A stretch of DNA of 64,000 nt. Source: Thermoascus crustaceus. Lineage: Eukaryota; Ascomycota; Eurotiomycetes; Eurotiales; Thermoascaceae. Each line of letters starts with the position of its first letter. Within the stretch, counting starts at the first letter, position 1. The DNA lies in assembly GCA_001599835.1 (NCBI GenBank), contig BCIC01000004.1, positions 2,035,814 through 2,099,813 of the forward strand, read 5' to 3'. This document shows positions 11,181-22,979 of the stretch, in pieces. Under the pieces are notes generated by a model. That model was given only the letters and a program-made list of their open reading frames with translations, was not told the origin of the DNA and did not search any database. The position numbers and the translations under genes are program-made.

Positions 11181-11880
11181 TTAATCGAGATACCCGGACA
11201 CTGGGCCTGAGTGAGGTCACGGAGGAACCTCGGAAGTCCAATTGGTCAGTCAATCGGATCGGGTGGTAAACCCAATGGATCAATTTACTAATCCATTGAT
11301 CAATACACTGGCAAAGATGGCAATGGGCGATGTTTACATTTGCATTTTACCTTTGAAAAGCAGGTACCTAGCCATCCTTTTCCTGCCTACCCACCTTAGG
11401 TAGTAGTTGTCTGTCATTACGGAGTACATCTATTTAGGAGGTATCTATCTGAATGCAATTGCATGGTCAATTGATTTTTTTTTTTCGTTAAGCAGTACCA
11501 ACAAATGAGCTTAAATCGCGATTGGCACATCTATGGAGCGTCATGCTATGTAAGGTACCACCATTGCTAGGCTACCTAGGTAGGTTGGTAGAGATACGGA
11601 AAAAAGGAAGGAACGAAAAACAAATTCCCATGTGAAGAGTGAGAAACTTATCACACAGAGGTCTCTTCGATGATTACTTACTATGTATGAGATCTTACAG
11701 TAATGGTAGAAATTCAAAGTTGGGTTTAGGTTTACGTGTAGAGGGGTCCCGACATAATCCTTTTAATGGCATTTCTGTTATTTGGGAAGTCCTAGAAGAG
11801 ACCACTAGCCATGATGGAATGAACTACATGGCTCGTCAATCTGCCATCAAATTTTCTGCCTCTAGCTTCACCTGAGGACT
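11181..11880. other. Intergenic region
   Basis: A 0.7 kb gap between the precursor gene and the convergent aldehyde dehydrogenase. It is AT-rich with short T-runs. I see no gene. Confidence 0.5.
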
Positions 11881-13498
11881 TCAATCCATCCAGGTCACAC
11901 TCTTTGTTACAAGGAACTCATTCAGTCCCTGCTCGGCATTGAACCGGCCCCATCCGCTGTTCTTGACGCCGCCATGTGGGAGGACGGGTTCATCATGGAT
12001 AGTCATGCTATTGATGTGAACGGCACTGAATTCAATCAGCATTATATAGAAGACGTCCAACAATGTGACCACTCACCCGGACTGAAGCTTCTTTGCCAGT
12101 GCGAACCCCTTGCGTAAATCCTCGGTGAAAACCGCTGCCGACAGCCCATACCCAGTGCTGTTGGCGATCCGGATGGCTTCTTCATCGCTGTCGACAACCA
12201 TGACCGCCGCCAACGAGGCAAACGACTCATCCTGCCAGACTCTCATGCCCTCCTTGACTTTACCGAGAATGACTGGCGCCATCCGAACGCAAGATTCGTC
12301 TGCTGCAGTCTTGCAACCAGGACCGTCGAAAGTCCCATGGATTAGTTCGGCGCCTGATGAGAGAGCGCTCGAGATCAGGGCCTCCACGCGAGCTTTTGAA
12401 GCCACGCTCACCAATGTCGGAGGCAGAGCGGAAGGATCATCCGAAGCGGAGTTGTCAAGGGCGCTCTTTACAGCATTGAGGAACTCCGTTGCAATAGAGG
12501 AATGGACGATGATTCGATCTGTGGACATGCAGATCTGGCCCGACTATATTCTGCATTAGTAGATGACAATCTGGAGTGGCGAGGTCGCGTACATTCAAGA
12601 AGGCACCTGCCAACACTCCCTTCACGGCTGTCTGCAGGTTTGCGTCTGCACAGACTATGGCACTGTTCTTTCCCCCAAGCTCCATCAGACAAGGCTTGAG
12701 GTTTTGGCCACATACTGCAGCAACCTTCCTCCCAACAGCTATACTGCCGGTGAAGTTGATCTTCCTGACCGCAGGATGTTCAATCATGGCATTAGCAACT
12801 GCAGCCGCGTCCTGGGGCCGAGTAGAGATGATATTGAGGCATCCATGTGGGAGCCCTGCATCTTCAAAGGCGCGTCCAATAGCCCAGTAGCAACGTGGAG
12901 ACAACTCGGAGGATTTGATGACAGTTGTGTTTCCGGTAGCGAGAGCGCTGGCCGCGGAGCGGATGCCAAAGACATAAGGGGCATTCCTGACAGGTCAGCG
13001 AGAATCTTAAGAAATCACATCCCCGGCGGCTTACCAAGGGACTATCCCCAAGATGACCCCCATGGGTTCCTTGTAAACGATAGCGCTCTGCCCCTCCTCT
13101 TCAACTACGGGAACACTGCCACAAATGGATGTGATGCGCCCAGCAATGTCTCGTAGCATACGGATGGCTAGTGGGACCACGAAGAATTGCGATGCTCCCA
13201 CATCGGCCCCCATCTCTATACGCATGTATTCGGCGTTCTGCTCAAGGCGGGTCTCGAGAATGCCAGCCGCTTTCAGCAGAATGTCCCGTCTCACTATCGG
13301 CTTTGTTTGAGACCAAGCTGGGAAAGCTGCCTCAGCCGCTTCAACTGCTCTAACTGCATCTTCTGGGGTGGCAGAAACAGCTGACCAGCAGGTCTTGTTT
13401 GTGTATGGGCTCACCACGTTGAAAGTCGAGGTGCCTTGCTCCTCCTTGCCATCAATTATCAGAGGAACGACAATGGGAGATGAGTCAGCAGAAGCCAT
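11881..13498 (-). CDS. Aldehyde dehydrogenase (salicylaldehyde/vanillin dehydrogenase-like)
   Basis: Four exons (13498-13035, 12986-12593, 12543-12077, 12025-11881; introns 48-51 nt) give 489 residues, full length for the ALDH superfamily. Seen are PWNAPYVFG at the first junction, GNTTVIKSSELSP in the NAD-binding region, NFTGSIAVGRKVA, the general base in MELGGKNSA (about residue 257), the nucleophile in GQICMSTDR (about residue 291) and the C-terminal GGVKNSGWGRF. It oxidises an aldehyde to an acid with NAD(P)+. The sequence type resembles aromatic-aldehyde dehydrogenases, but the substrate is not proven. Its position between the UstYa/precursor pair and other accessory genes suggests a pathway role. 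There is no peroxisomal tail (ends TWMD). Confidence 0.9.
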
Positions 13499-15184
13499 GA
13501 TAGGTTGATTTTGGTCTTGTACGGTTGTAGAGGATAAAGTGAAAGGGTCAAGGATTCGAGATGGACGATGAGGACGGTGGGCTGAAGTACCAAGAGCGAA
13601 TGTGGCGGAGCAGGTAGAGCAAGCGCTCGACGGTAGGCAGCAAGGACCCAGTGAGAGTCCTGGCAAGTTGACACTTCAGCTTCGTCTTTGTCCTGTCGGG
13701 GTGTAACCTGGAATCAGACATGCACGAATGATTTTGCTACACCAACCAACAGTTTATTGGCAAGAGATGAGCCAGAGAATGATTCGACAACATCCCTCCG
13801 CATCATTATACCATGGAAGTCGCGTGCATCTGCACATAGCCGTCAGCCCTGACTGCGGCTGAGACGCAGAAGTGAATACAGTCTTTCCTTTCCATTTCTC
13901 AGATTAGGGAATCCTGCACATTGGAACATGTTCCTAGATAGAGCCATACCACAGTGTTTTCATGTACAATATGTGAGTGGGCTATTCCAATGCCCTGTGC
14001 GAGACTTAATAGTTGTAATGGCGATGTGATACACGAAGCCTTGGCTAGTGCTGGCTACAAGTCTGCGCTAAGCACGGGATATAGCGCAGCAGATTGATGC
14101 TAAACAGTTCGCTGGTCCAGCCCAAGGCTATGCCATACACTAGAGACTTGGGCTTATGTGCCTATGGAACCTTGCCGCAGGACCTCGCGCCTGGATCGGA
14201 ATGATCCGAAGCAGACAAAGGGCATCGGAAACAAAGAGCTTCTAACTTCTCGCATGGTCTGCATGACGTTAGCGTCGCTCATGACATTTCTGTACAACTG
14301 CAGAAATAGATACGCTATGGGAACTGAAACTGGACACGCAGCTTGTATTAAAATATGTTCGCTCATTGTTTGCCAGCGAGTACTCCTCGTAGAAGACAAC
14401 CGGGATCGACTCCCTATACTGCATTTTAATGCTGTCCACCGAGGAGGCTACATTTAGCAGATCCTGTGGTTCTATAATTAGTCTCTGCAGGACTTCTAAT
14501 TTTTGATTTGCACTACGACTAGTAATGTTTTATTCTCAGAAGATACGGTACTACTGGTTTGTTTTGCAAATCGCATTATGAAAGTACATCATGCCCGAAT
14601 ACTTTGTATAGGAGGTTAATAATGCGCCATTTTGTGCCATGAAAGGGCTTGAATATTAGGACGCTAATATACCTTAGTCTAGTATATGCGAAAAGATGTA
14701 TTACTATCGGGAGTCGGTCATTTAGGATTTTAGCCTTGCTATAGGATACAGCATAAATATACTTACCTAGGTAGTATAGGCCATAACCTATATCAGGAGA
14801 TAGGTAGGATCTTGCCGATCCTTCAGGAAACAGCGGTCAAACAGGTTACACGCTGCGTTATATTACAGCAGAGCTGAAAGTGCGGCGGGGTGTTATTCAC
14901 GAGTTGGCGTGCACAGACAGAAATCCTCATGGACAAATTCCTCCTCTCTACCTAAGTCTGGTTAACTTAGGTCGTGGTAGATGACAAGGCATGGCTGTCA
15001 TTGTCAACTGATCGGCTGGTTAAGGCAGACAAGTACTCAACCAGACCACTCCTTTGTAAAACCGACAGGGTTGTCAACTACTTCGATCAGCCGTCTCGGT
15101 TTTGGCCCCTACTCCGCAGATAGCACAGAGAAATAAATACGAGGGATAGCTGAATTGACTTGCCCCTCTCAAGAACCAGCCAGG

Positions 15185-15227
<43 letters not shown>

Positions 15228-15639
15228 GTGTCGGTCTGTAACCAGATCTCGCTTAGCAAACACAATGGTAATGTGAGTTATGTTTAGATATCAATCCAAT
15301 GCTCACCTCAGATTCAGTAAGACGAGGAAGACAGAAGAAGGTTGAAGTCTAGAAGTCTACCTCAGCTTCTTGAGCAACCCCGTCGATATGTTCTCAGCGT
15401 AACTCTGCATGCTGCCATGATACATATGCTTGAGGAACTGTGCTAGCCAGAACTGTAGTATCTGTACAGCTTCCTCCCATTTTCCTTTTCATTTTGGACT
15501 GCTCATAGCATCCTTACTCCATTCTGTGGTCAAATGGCGTTCTTGTAAACCTTTATATAACCAGAATGGTTATTTCACTATGCTACAGCTTCGTGACTTC
15601 TCCTAATCCTTCACCATATTTTGAGAGTATTATCTCAAG
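13499..15639. other. AT-rich intergenic region
   Basis: Over 2 kb without a supported gene. From about 14460 it is strongly AT-rich with TATA-like and TTAGGT-like stretches. A 37-nt poly-T tract is at 15189-15225. Frames of 80-100 codons here lack family features. Confidence 0.5.
15189..15225. repeat. Poly-T tract, 37 nt
   Basis: An unbroken run of 37 T on the plus strand. It is a mononucleotide microsatellite, or the A-tail end of a retroelement copy on the minus strand. No element body is visible next to it. Confidence 0.9.
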
Positions 15640-16861
15640 ATGGCTCCTAACGCCAAAGGACGGAAAATGATCTCCCTTGTCTCAGTCCTGGTCGGCCTGG
15701 CACTTCTCGCTTTTGTCTTGCGCGTCTTCGCCAGGCGCAAGAGGCGAGTCACCCTTGGCATTGACGACTATCTCTGCTTCGTCGCCAACACCTTGATGGT
15801 GGGCATGCTAATCGAGCTAATCATATGTGGGCCAACAATCTTCTCCCTTGTACAAAAGCATAGAAACAAGCCAACATTTCGAGCCCAGGGTGTGCCATTG
15901 GTGGCAACGGGTATCACCAATCTGAACTTGACTCGCAGACGCTTCAGACCTTTTACAAAGTATATTATAGTTTTTCCTGGATCTACTGGGGATAATTGTC
16001 TGTTGACCCGCAGAAGATCTTTCTCTCAAACCAGTTCACGTACTTTGTCCTAACCCCCGCCGTCAAGATATCCTTCGTGTGCTTCTACCGCCGTGTTTTC
16101 ACCACACCTAAGTTCCACCGCGTCACGTATGGCCTCAACTGCCTCATGGCTGCCTGGTCCGCTGGCATCTTCCTTTCCTGCGCCCTGCAGTGCCGGCCTC
16201 TGAGGGCCTACTGGGATAGAAGCATCGACGGCCACTGCTTCGATGGCAATCTGTTCTTCATCGTCAACCAAGGCTTCAATGTCGTTATGGACTTCATCAT
16301 CTTGTTGTTGCCCATCCCCATGATTTGGAGCCTGCAACGGTCCTGGCAGGATAAGCTTGCGTTGAATGGCGTTTTTGCAGTCGGTGGCTTGTAAGTCAGC
16401 ATCTATCTGTCCGCGCAATAATTCAGACTGATCGATTTTGCTAGCGTTTGCTTCGCTAGTATATATCGCATCGTGGTGCTTTTCTATATCGACCCCAAGG
16501 ACACGACCTGTAAGTGTTTCTTTTGCTTTTCTCTCTGCATTTTCCTCTTTCCACCCTCTCCAACTGCCACTTAAAGACGATCTTTCTTCTAGATACTATT
16601 TATCAAGCCACCCTCTGGACACATATCGAGCCGTCCGTCAGTTTGGTCTGCACTTCTCTCCCTATGATCCGCGGACTCTTTCCCACCAGTAAGTTTTCGC
16701 TCGACCGGCCAAAGCGTATATCATTGCGACAACGCTACGCCGTATCGCACAAGTCCAGCGGTCCGGAGGATCGGTTATGGGACAGGCAGAACAAGAATAG
16801 AATTGGCCTCCGTGGTATTACCGTCCAGACGGAAATTAACGTCGTGGAAAATACTGTGTAG
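15640..16861 (+). CDS. Rhodopsin-like fungal integral membrane protein
   Basis: Five exons (15640-15826, 15889-15959, 16014-16390, 16445-16509, 16593-16861) join to 322 residues. The pattern is that of the large fungal seven-helix rhodopsin-domain/PTH11-like family: LVSVLVGLALLAFVLRVFAR, GIDDYLCFVANTL, CAIGGNGYH, FLSNQFTYFVLTPAVKISF, CRPLRAYWD, NVVMDFIILLLPIPMIW and HIEPSVSLVCTSLPMIRGL. The tail is hydrophilic (VQTEINVVENTV). The exon 1/2 junction uses a weak GTGGGC donor and is my least certain splice; the other introns are ordinary. Such proteins are common in secondary-metabolite and host-interaction regions, but their ligand or role is mostly unknown. Confidence 0.82.
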
Positions 16862-17275
16862 ATCAAATAATAATGAGGGTAGTGCTGCTGTAATATTGTA
16901 TAGATTTTGGGCGCTTTACCTTTCGTTAAAGCTTTAACTAAATTTCATCACATTTGCCTTTTTCTTTGGGTACAACCAGGAGAGCAACTTATTTGTGGAG
17001 CAAAGTGGAGCAAATATATGGGATTCTGAGTCAGAAGTGATTGGCCCTCTGATTGGCTACAATTTCACTATATGATTAGTCTGCAAACTACATGTTCCTA
17101 CTAACTGCAAGTTATGTGTTTTTCTACTAGAGCAATAATGTCTCTTAGCTCTAGAAGTGATCTAAATGCAGTAATTTCTTCTTGTCTACTGCTTCATCTC
17201 CACTATTTGATTTATCTATTCTATATCATTTGATCTGCCTACCCCAGATTATTCAATTTGCTAATTCTAGATCAT

Positions 17276-17857
17276 TGTTACAGAGTCATCAGGCCTAGGG
17301 CCTATTGCGGGGAGCCCCGGAACAATGGACGCACCGAGGGTGATCATAGATGCACGTGACCGACACTGATTACCTTGATCATATCGATATCGATCATACT
17401 GATCATAGGGATCATCAGAGACATGATCATTCGATCAGGCAGGTGGGCAAGTATTTCCGGAAAGACGCTCCTTAGCCATGGGAATTAGAACCCCGTGGTC
17501 AACTTCGTCAATGATCGTCAATAAACTTATCTATTAAATCAGATCCTAGATTTCCTTCTGCCTATATAGGACCGCCGTCCTATTTCACCCGCTGTCCTGA
17601 GTTTACCCACAGTCCATACTCGACAGCCGTCTTGACTCGACAGCTGTCTGAGCCCGACAGCTGTCCTAGTTCGACAGCGGTCCCAGTTCGACTCCTGTCT
17701 TAGGCCGACATAGGACACAGGAAGACCAAACCGGCTCGCAGGTGTTCGCGCCTTGATTGGTCCAGAAGGCGCGTCCCATCCTTCATTCCTACTTATTTCC
17801 TGATTCTTCAAGATAAACCCAACGGGATCAACCTGGAGTCTTAGGCCTCCCGTGACA
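17276..17857 (-). mobile_element. Solo LTR of a retrotransposon, with target duplication
   Basis: Read on the minus strand it begins TGTCACGGGAGG and ends CTGTAACA, the TG..CA ends of an LTR, 582 bp long. It is flanked by the perfect 5-bp duplication ATCAT (17271-17275 and 17858-17862). No internal gag-pol is present, so it is a solo LTR left by recombination. Its first 60 bp align with the LTR at 17957. Confidence 0.8.
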
Positions 17858-17956
17858 ATCATTTGATCTGCCTATTCTATACCATTTGATTCATCTATTC
17901 ATACTGTTTAATCTACCTACTCTAGATTATCCAATCTACCTATTCTATACTATTTC

Positions 17957-18803
17957 TGTCACAGGAGACCTAAGACTCTAGATTGATCTCGTGGGGTTTA
18001 TCTTGAAGAACAGGAGACAAGTGGAAATAGGTAATGTGACGTGCCTTCTGGGTCCTCAGTCCTAAGAGGTCCTGCGCTCCGAGACAGGATTCTCAGGGCG
18101 GAATGCGCCACAAGACCTAATACTGCTTGAGCCGATCGTACTAGGAGGTCTGCTGATCTAAGACTCCCTCTTGTGAGGATATTCTCAAGAGGATTGCTAA
18201 CAAGAGAATGAGCTCAAGACAACTATATGTGTCAGCCGAATATTACCACTATAACCTAGTGGTATGCCAAGAAGCCTATGAGCCTAGTCAGCACACGCCG
18301 ATCCAGACCCCTGAAGGCCAAAATCCCTGCAATAAAGGAACTATACTGCCTATACCCATGATCGGCTATTATACCCTTGCAATACCCCTTTATATCACAT
18401 CGATATATCATATCTTTCGGAATCGCTTGATATATCCATATTCGGAAGGTCTTAACCCCTAATTCCATGAGATAAATAGTCAGTTAGTTAGGTAGATTCG
18501 AATAATCAGAGCTTTCATCATCATACCTTCGGATTACTAGGTTCGCGCAGTCTGACAATATGCTAGTTGATAGACAAGTTGACCACGGGGTCCTAATCCC
18601 CATAGTTAAGGAGCGTCTTTATATACATGATAAATCCTGCCCGGAAATACCTATCCGTTGGATCAAAGTCAGTGATGGATCATGGGGTCGACTGGATTAA
18701 GATCCCAGATGGATCAATCCAGGCGATTTGATCCACGGTCACGTGATTAAATCTCACCCTCCTCGGTCTCAGACGCCTTGTCACCGTAGGCTGTGCTGTA
18801 ACA
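17957..18803 (+). mobile_element. Second LTR of the same family, opposite orientation, RIP-like
   Basis: It begins TGTCACAGGAGACC and ends CTGTAACA, 847 bp. Over the first ~59 bp it differs from the LTR at 17276-17857 by five transitions, each giving A or T in this copy, and one transversion. The direction of change is that of RIP. The flanks (ATTTC and ATTAA) are not a clear duplication. It is longer than the other copy, with extra sequence in the middle. Confidence 0.68.
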
Positions 18804-18860
18804 ATTAATCTACCTATTCTAGATAATTTGGTCTGCCTATTCTAGATTGTTTAATATATA

Positions 18861-20058
18861 AAAAAAATGAACCCTTTTGACTACTACTGCTACTAGAAAA
18901 TAGAATTTGTGAATAGCTTTAAATTCAATGGTTTTCCTAAGGTGCTCTGCAACGGACTTAGTGCCATTTACGCACTACAGGGTATTTTATACATAAGATG
19001 GAGGCAGTTCCAAAGCACCACTTTCAGGAATTATAAAACTAGAGACAGGTCTTATGGGTAATGAGTATCCTTGCATAACCCCAACACCTCCTGGACGAGA
19101 CCTAATCGTTGGCATAACCGCCTTCGCATGTCATCTGGTCGCAGGTAGGTCTCATATAGTCTAAGCGTCGTAGTCACGGATCAGTCTGATTCCGTCACGT
19201 GTATATAGATACTAGGCCCTATTTTTGGTTAAGAATGCATGTGGTCTTGGCATCAGATCGGGTACCTCTAGTGGCTGGCTGATAGGCGGTTCCCAGAAGA
19301 TTTTGGGCTTTTGGGCTCTATTAGAGTGCCTAATAAGCCTCATAAGGAGGATATATTCGCTAAAGACACTGTTGAAGAGTGGTTATGATGTATCCAGAGC
19401 TTAATTGAAGTTTAGAAGGGGTCCTAGCCCCTAGGCCAGAAAGATCAGGCGCTTGGAAGACTCATGATAACTGGTAACCTGGGGCTGATAGCGCTATTCA
19501 TATCCTGGAGAGAGATACGGCGGTCGCGGGCTCCGCAGGCTTCTCTTTCAACGTTAGGTAGCTTTCCATAATCACACCGCTGTACTTGAGCCGGCTAGGC
19601 TGTGAATCTCTGCGAGTATTCACTCCGAGGACAGCGGCTCTAGCACGGTGGGTCACCCCGCAGCGGAAAGACCCGACCATGGCACGGACTCGATGTGGGA
19701 TTACGGTGCTGACACCCATGCTGTGGTGAACAGCTTCACGAGTTTCGTCGGGGAGTATCCGATCTCCGGATCGATCGTGAAGTTCTTCAGCTGTCGACGG
19801 ATGGCCGCGGACCCACGGGCGGCGTTTATCCCAAAACGGCATGTCCAACCTGAACTGGAGCTGCGGCCAAGCCGACATACATACATTAGGTAGGGATTCT
19901 GATCTTCGCCTATCTGTCCAGACCCCCATTTATCGCTCGCTTCTGCCGGCCTGTTAATACGCAGGAATGGGCCTGATTTAAAGAGCATCGCTCCCTCTTG
20001 CGTCGCGGACACCAGCACCATCTCTCCTCAACCTGAGGTCCTTGGATAGCATACCAGA
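18861..20058. other. Intergenic region, partly repeat-derived
   Basis: From 18860 to about 19480 the sequence is stop-rich and looks like an old mutated repeat, without a recognisable domain. 19500-20058 is GC-richer and should hold the amine oxidase promoter. The 143-codon minus-strand frame at 19498-19929 shows no family features. Confidence 0.4.
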
Positions 20059-22266
20059 ATGGCTAGCCTGCACCCCTTCGACCCCATCACCGCTGGAGAA
20101 ATCCAGCTCGCGGTCAAGATCCTCGAGGCAACCTTCCCCGGTGTCCCTCTGCGGTACAAGCGCATCGACATCCAGGAACCCATCAAGAAGGATGTGATTC
20201 CATACATCGAGGCGGAGCGGCTGGGGAAGCCTCTTCCTCCGAAGCCAGCGCGCGTGCTGATGACACTGTTCCACCGTCTTGACAACGGGGCTTTCTACAA
20301 GGCGTTGCTGAACGTAGACACTAAGAGCGTAATATACGCAAGGGAGCTGCCCAAGGACGTGCAGGTGAGTGTCAGCAAGAAGCATAGTTGCTACTAAACT
20401 GACCGGTTGGATCTGGCAGGGCCCGCTCGATATAGACGAGATGATTGATATAGAACAACTCTGCCTGCGGCACCCTGCGGTGCAAGCGGAGATCGAGAAG
20501 ATGAAGCTGCCCCCGGGAATGACCGTCTGCAACGATCCCTGGATCTATGGCGCGGACGACCCGAACGAGACACGGCGGCTTTTCCAGTGCTACATGTACA
20601 TCGTCGAAGTCGACCATCCCGAGAACAACCACTATTCGCTGCCGTGCAAGTTCTCTCCGGTGTTTGATGGCGTCACCCACGAGTTGGTCCGCATAGACTA
20701 CCTGCCTTCCGGCGTTGGCAGCCAGGGGCTACCGACGCAGCCGTGGAAGCCCGTTAAGACGATCCAGTATGCTCACGACCTTCTGGACGAGCCGCCACGG
20801 ACGGACCTCAAGCCATACATCGTCCAGCAGCCCGAGGGACCTTCCTTCGCCCTGGACGGAAACGTCGTGAGCTGGCAGAAGTGGCGGTTCAGGGTGGGAT
20901 TCAACAACCGTGAGGGTCTTGTGCTCTACAATGTGACGTATGACGGCCGCAATGTACTCTACCGCATGGCAGTCTCTGAGATGACCGTCCCATACGGAGG
21001 TGAGTATCACCTGCGAAAGAAATTCCTTCGCTCAAGCTGACGCCTTTAGACCCCCGCAAACCGTACCATCGAAAGCAGGCTTTCGATGTGGGCGATGTCG
21101 GCTTCGGTATGACCGCGAACGAGCTGTCTCTGGGATGCGACTGTCTGGGCCAGATCAAGTATTTTAATGGCTACAGGACCGACACCAAGGGAAACCCGGT
21201 CCTCCTGAAGAACGTCATCTGCCTGCACGAGCAAGACAACGGTCTGCAGTACAAGCACACCAACTACCGCACCTCCGCCTCCACCGTGGTGCGTAACCGC
21301 CAACTCGTCGTCCAGATGATCTGCACCGTCGCGAACTACGAGTACATCTTTGCATACATCTTCGACCAGGCGGCCGGCATCGAGCTGGAGGTCCGCGCGA
21401 CCGGAATCCTCTCAACTTTCCCTCTCGACAACGAAGACGGCACCACGGTCCCCTGGGCCACCAACGTCGGTCCCGGCGTCGCGGCCGCCTTCCACCAGCA
21501 CATGTTCTCCCTGCGCATCGACCCGGCCATCGACGGGTTCAAGAACACGGTCTACTATGAGGATAGCGTGCCACTGCCCGAAGGCGAGGACAACCCCTAT
21601 GGCGTCGGCTACGTGACCGAGCAGACTGTGATCAAATCCTCCAGCGCGGCCAACACGTCTGTCGACCGACACCGGGTGTTCAAGATCCGCAACGACGGCG
21701 TCATCAACCCGGTCACCCGCAAGCCGGTGGCGTACAAGCTGCAGACGGCGCCGAGCCAGATGCTCCTGATGGGCCCGAACACGTTCAACTACAAGCGCGC
21801 CCAGTTCGCGACCAAGCCCATCTGGGTCACCAAGTACCAGGACGACGAGCTGTACGCGGCAGGCGAGTTCACGAACCAGAGCAAATGCTCCGACGGTGTC
21901 GAGAACTGGGTCAAGCGTAACGACCCGACGGAGAATGAGGACGTCGTCCTCTGGCATAGTAAGTCGTCCCCCTCCCGCTCCCAGCAGGTAGGTAGATTGG
22001 GTAGATAACTAACCAACCGGAACGTAGCATTTGGTCTGACACACAACCCCCGTGCGGAGGACTTCCCCGTGATGCCGATGGAGCGGATCAGCGTGATGCT
22101 CCGCCCGGACGGCTTCTTCACCAAGAACCCGGCCCTGGGCGTCCCGCCGTCCAATCAGGCGTTTAACCAGTCGACGTTGCACCAGGAGAGTACTGGCGCT
22201 TGCTGTGCCACTTCCGGCGCGGGCAGCAACAACAATAAGGCAAAGCTGTACAAACGGGTTGAGTAG
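20059..22266 (+). CDS. Copper-containing (TPQ) primary amine oxidase
   Basis: Exons 20059-20364, 20420-20999, 21050-21958 and 22028-22266 give 677 residues, the usual length. The catalytic tyrosine that becomes topaquinone is in TVANYEYIF (about residue 392). The Cu(II) ligands are HQH in AAFHQHMFSLR (about 444) and the His of FGLTHNPRAEDFPVMP (about 602). The catalytic-base region is KQAFDVGDVGFG (about 309). The enzyme oxidises primary amines to aldehydes with release of ammonia and peroxide. An amine-to-aldehyde-to-acid route with the nearby aldehyde dehydrogenase and acyl-CoA ligase is conceivable, but is inferred only from position. No clear PTS1 (ends YKRVE). Confidence 0.95.
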
Positions 22267-22979
22267 GGTCAGGTAGATATTCTATTTATAGGTGGCTTAG
22301 AGGTTTATGATTATGATTATGATTTTGACGTATCTATATCTACGGGTATATGAACCTCGTCAGCGGTTGTTTATTCCTCTTTTTTCTCAGCTAGCTAGGA
22401 AGGACACTAGCAGATGCAGATACCGTCGATAGCTTGGTATACATACGATGATATTTAGCACGGTTCGCATACAATACAATACACATCAAATCAAGCATTG
22501 TTATAGAATATATTTCAATTGATCTAACTCGGCAGATACCAAACCCTCCTGCATCACAAGTAAAGCTAGTGTAAGAAGAGAAGGAAGGAATCGAATCAAT
22601 ACGCTACACAGAAGACTGACTGACATAGGTACTCGACTGACTTAGCTACGTACATTCCAGACATCGATTCGTTTCATACCCGACTGATAGGTATACTTGT
22701 AAGATATAAATCACACAGAAACAAGCAAAGGTTGTTTTTTTTTTCAGATTCTTTCGTCCATCAATCAATACATCCATCAAATACATCAATTTGCGTCATC
22801 TTTCTTTCTACCGGGTTTTATTTCTATTCAGTTACAATCAAATTGAATTCCGGTCGTTTCACGTTTCGTTCTGCTTGCTGGGTAGATAGGTAGGTATTCT
22901 AGGGCAGCATGTTGAAAATGAGGACTTGGCTTTGCCTTACTGTGGCAGTTAGGAGTTAAGAGTTACAGGAGTAACTGAT
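22267..22979. other. Intergenic region between convergent genes
   Basis: 3' flanks of the amine oxidase and the methyltransferase. AT-rich, with GATTAT repeats near 22305-22325. I see no gene. Confidence 0.5.

Larger units (their letters stand above)
17205..18860. repeat. Degenerate ~23 bp minisatellite split by two LTR insertions
   Basis: Units like TTTGATCTGCCTATTCTATA recur at about 17205-17275, 17858-17956 and 18804-18860. Each is about 23 bp with the skeleton A-TTTRATCTRCCTATTCTA. The three blocks read as one array interrupted by the LTRs at 17276-17857 and 17957-18803. The array is AT-rich and carries many C-to-T type differences between units. Confidence 0.65.

Noticed and set aside
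10984..11283. 99-codon minus-strand frame with RxPRLQHVLRP repeats
   Set aside because: It is the antisense of the two precursor repeats; the plus strand gives signal peptide, intron and Kex2 sites.
19498..19929. 143-codon minus-strand frame
   Set aside because: Lies in the presumed amine oxidase promoter and shows no family features.
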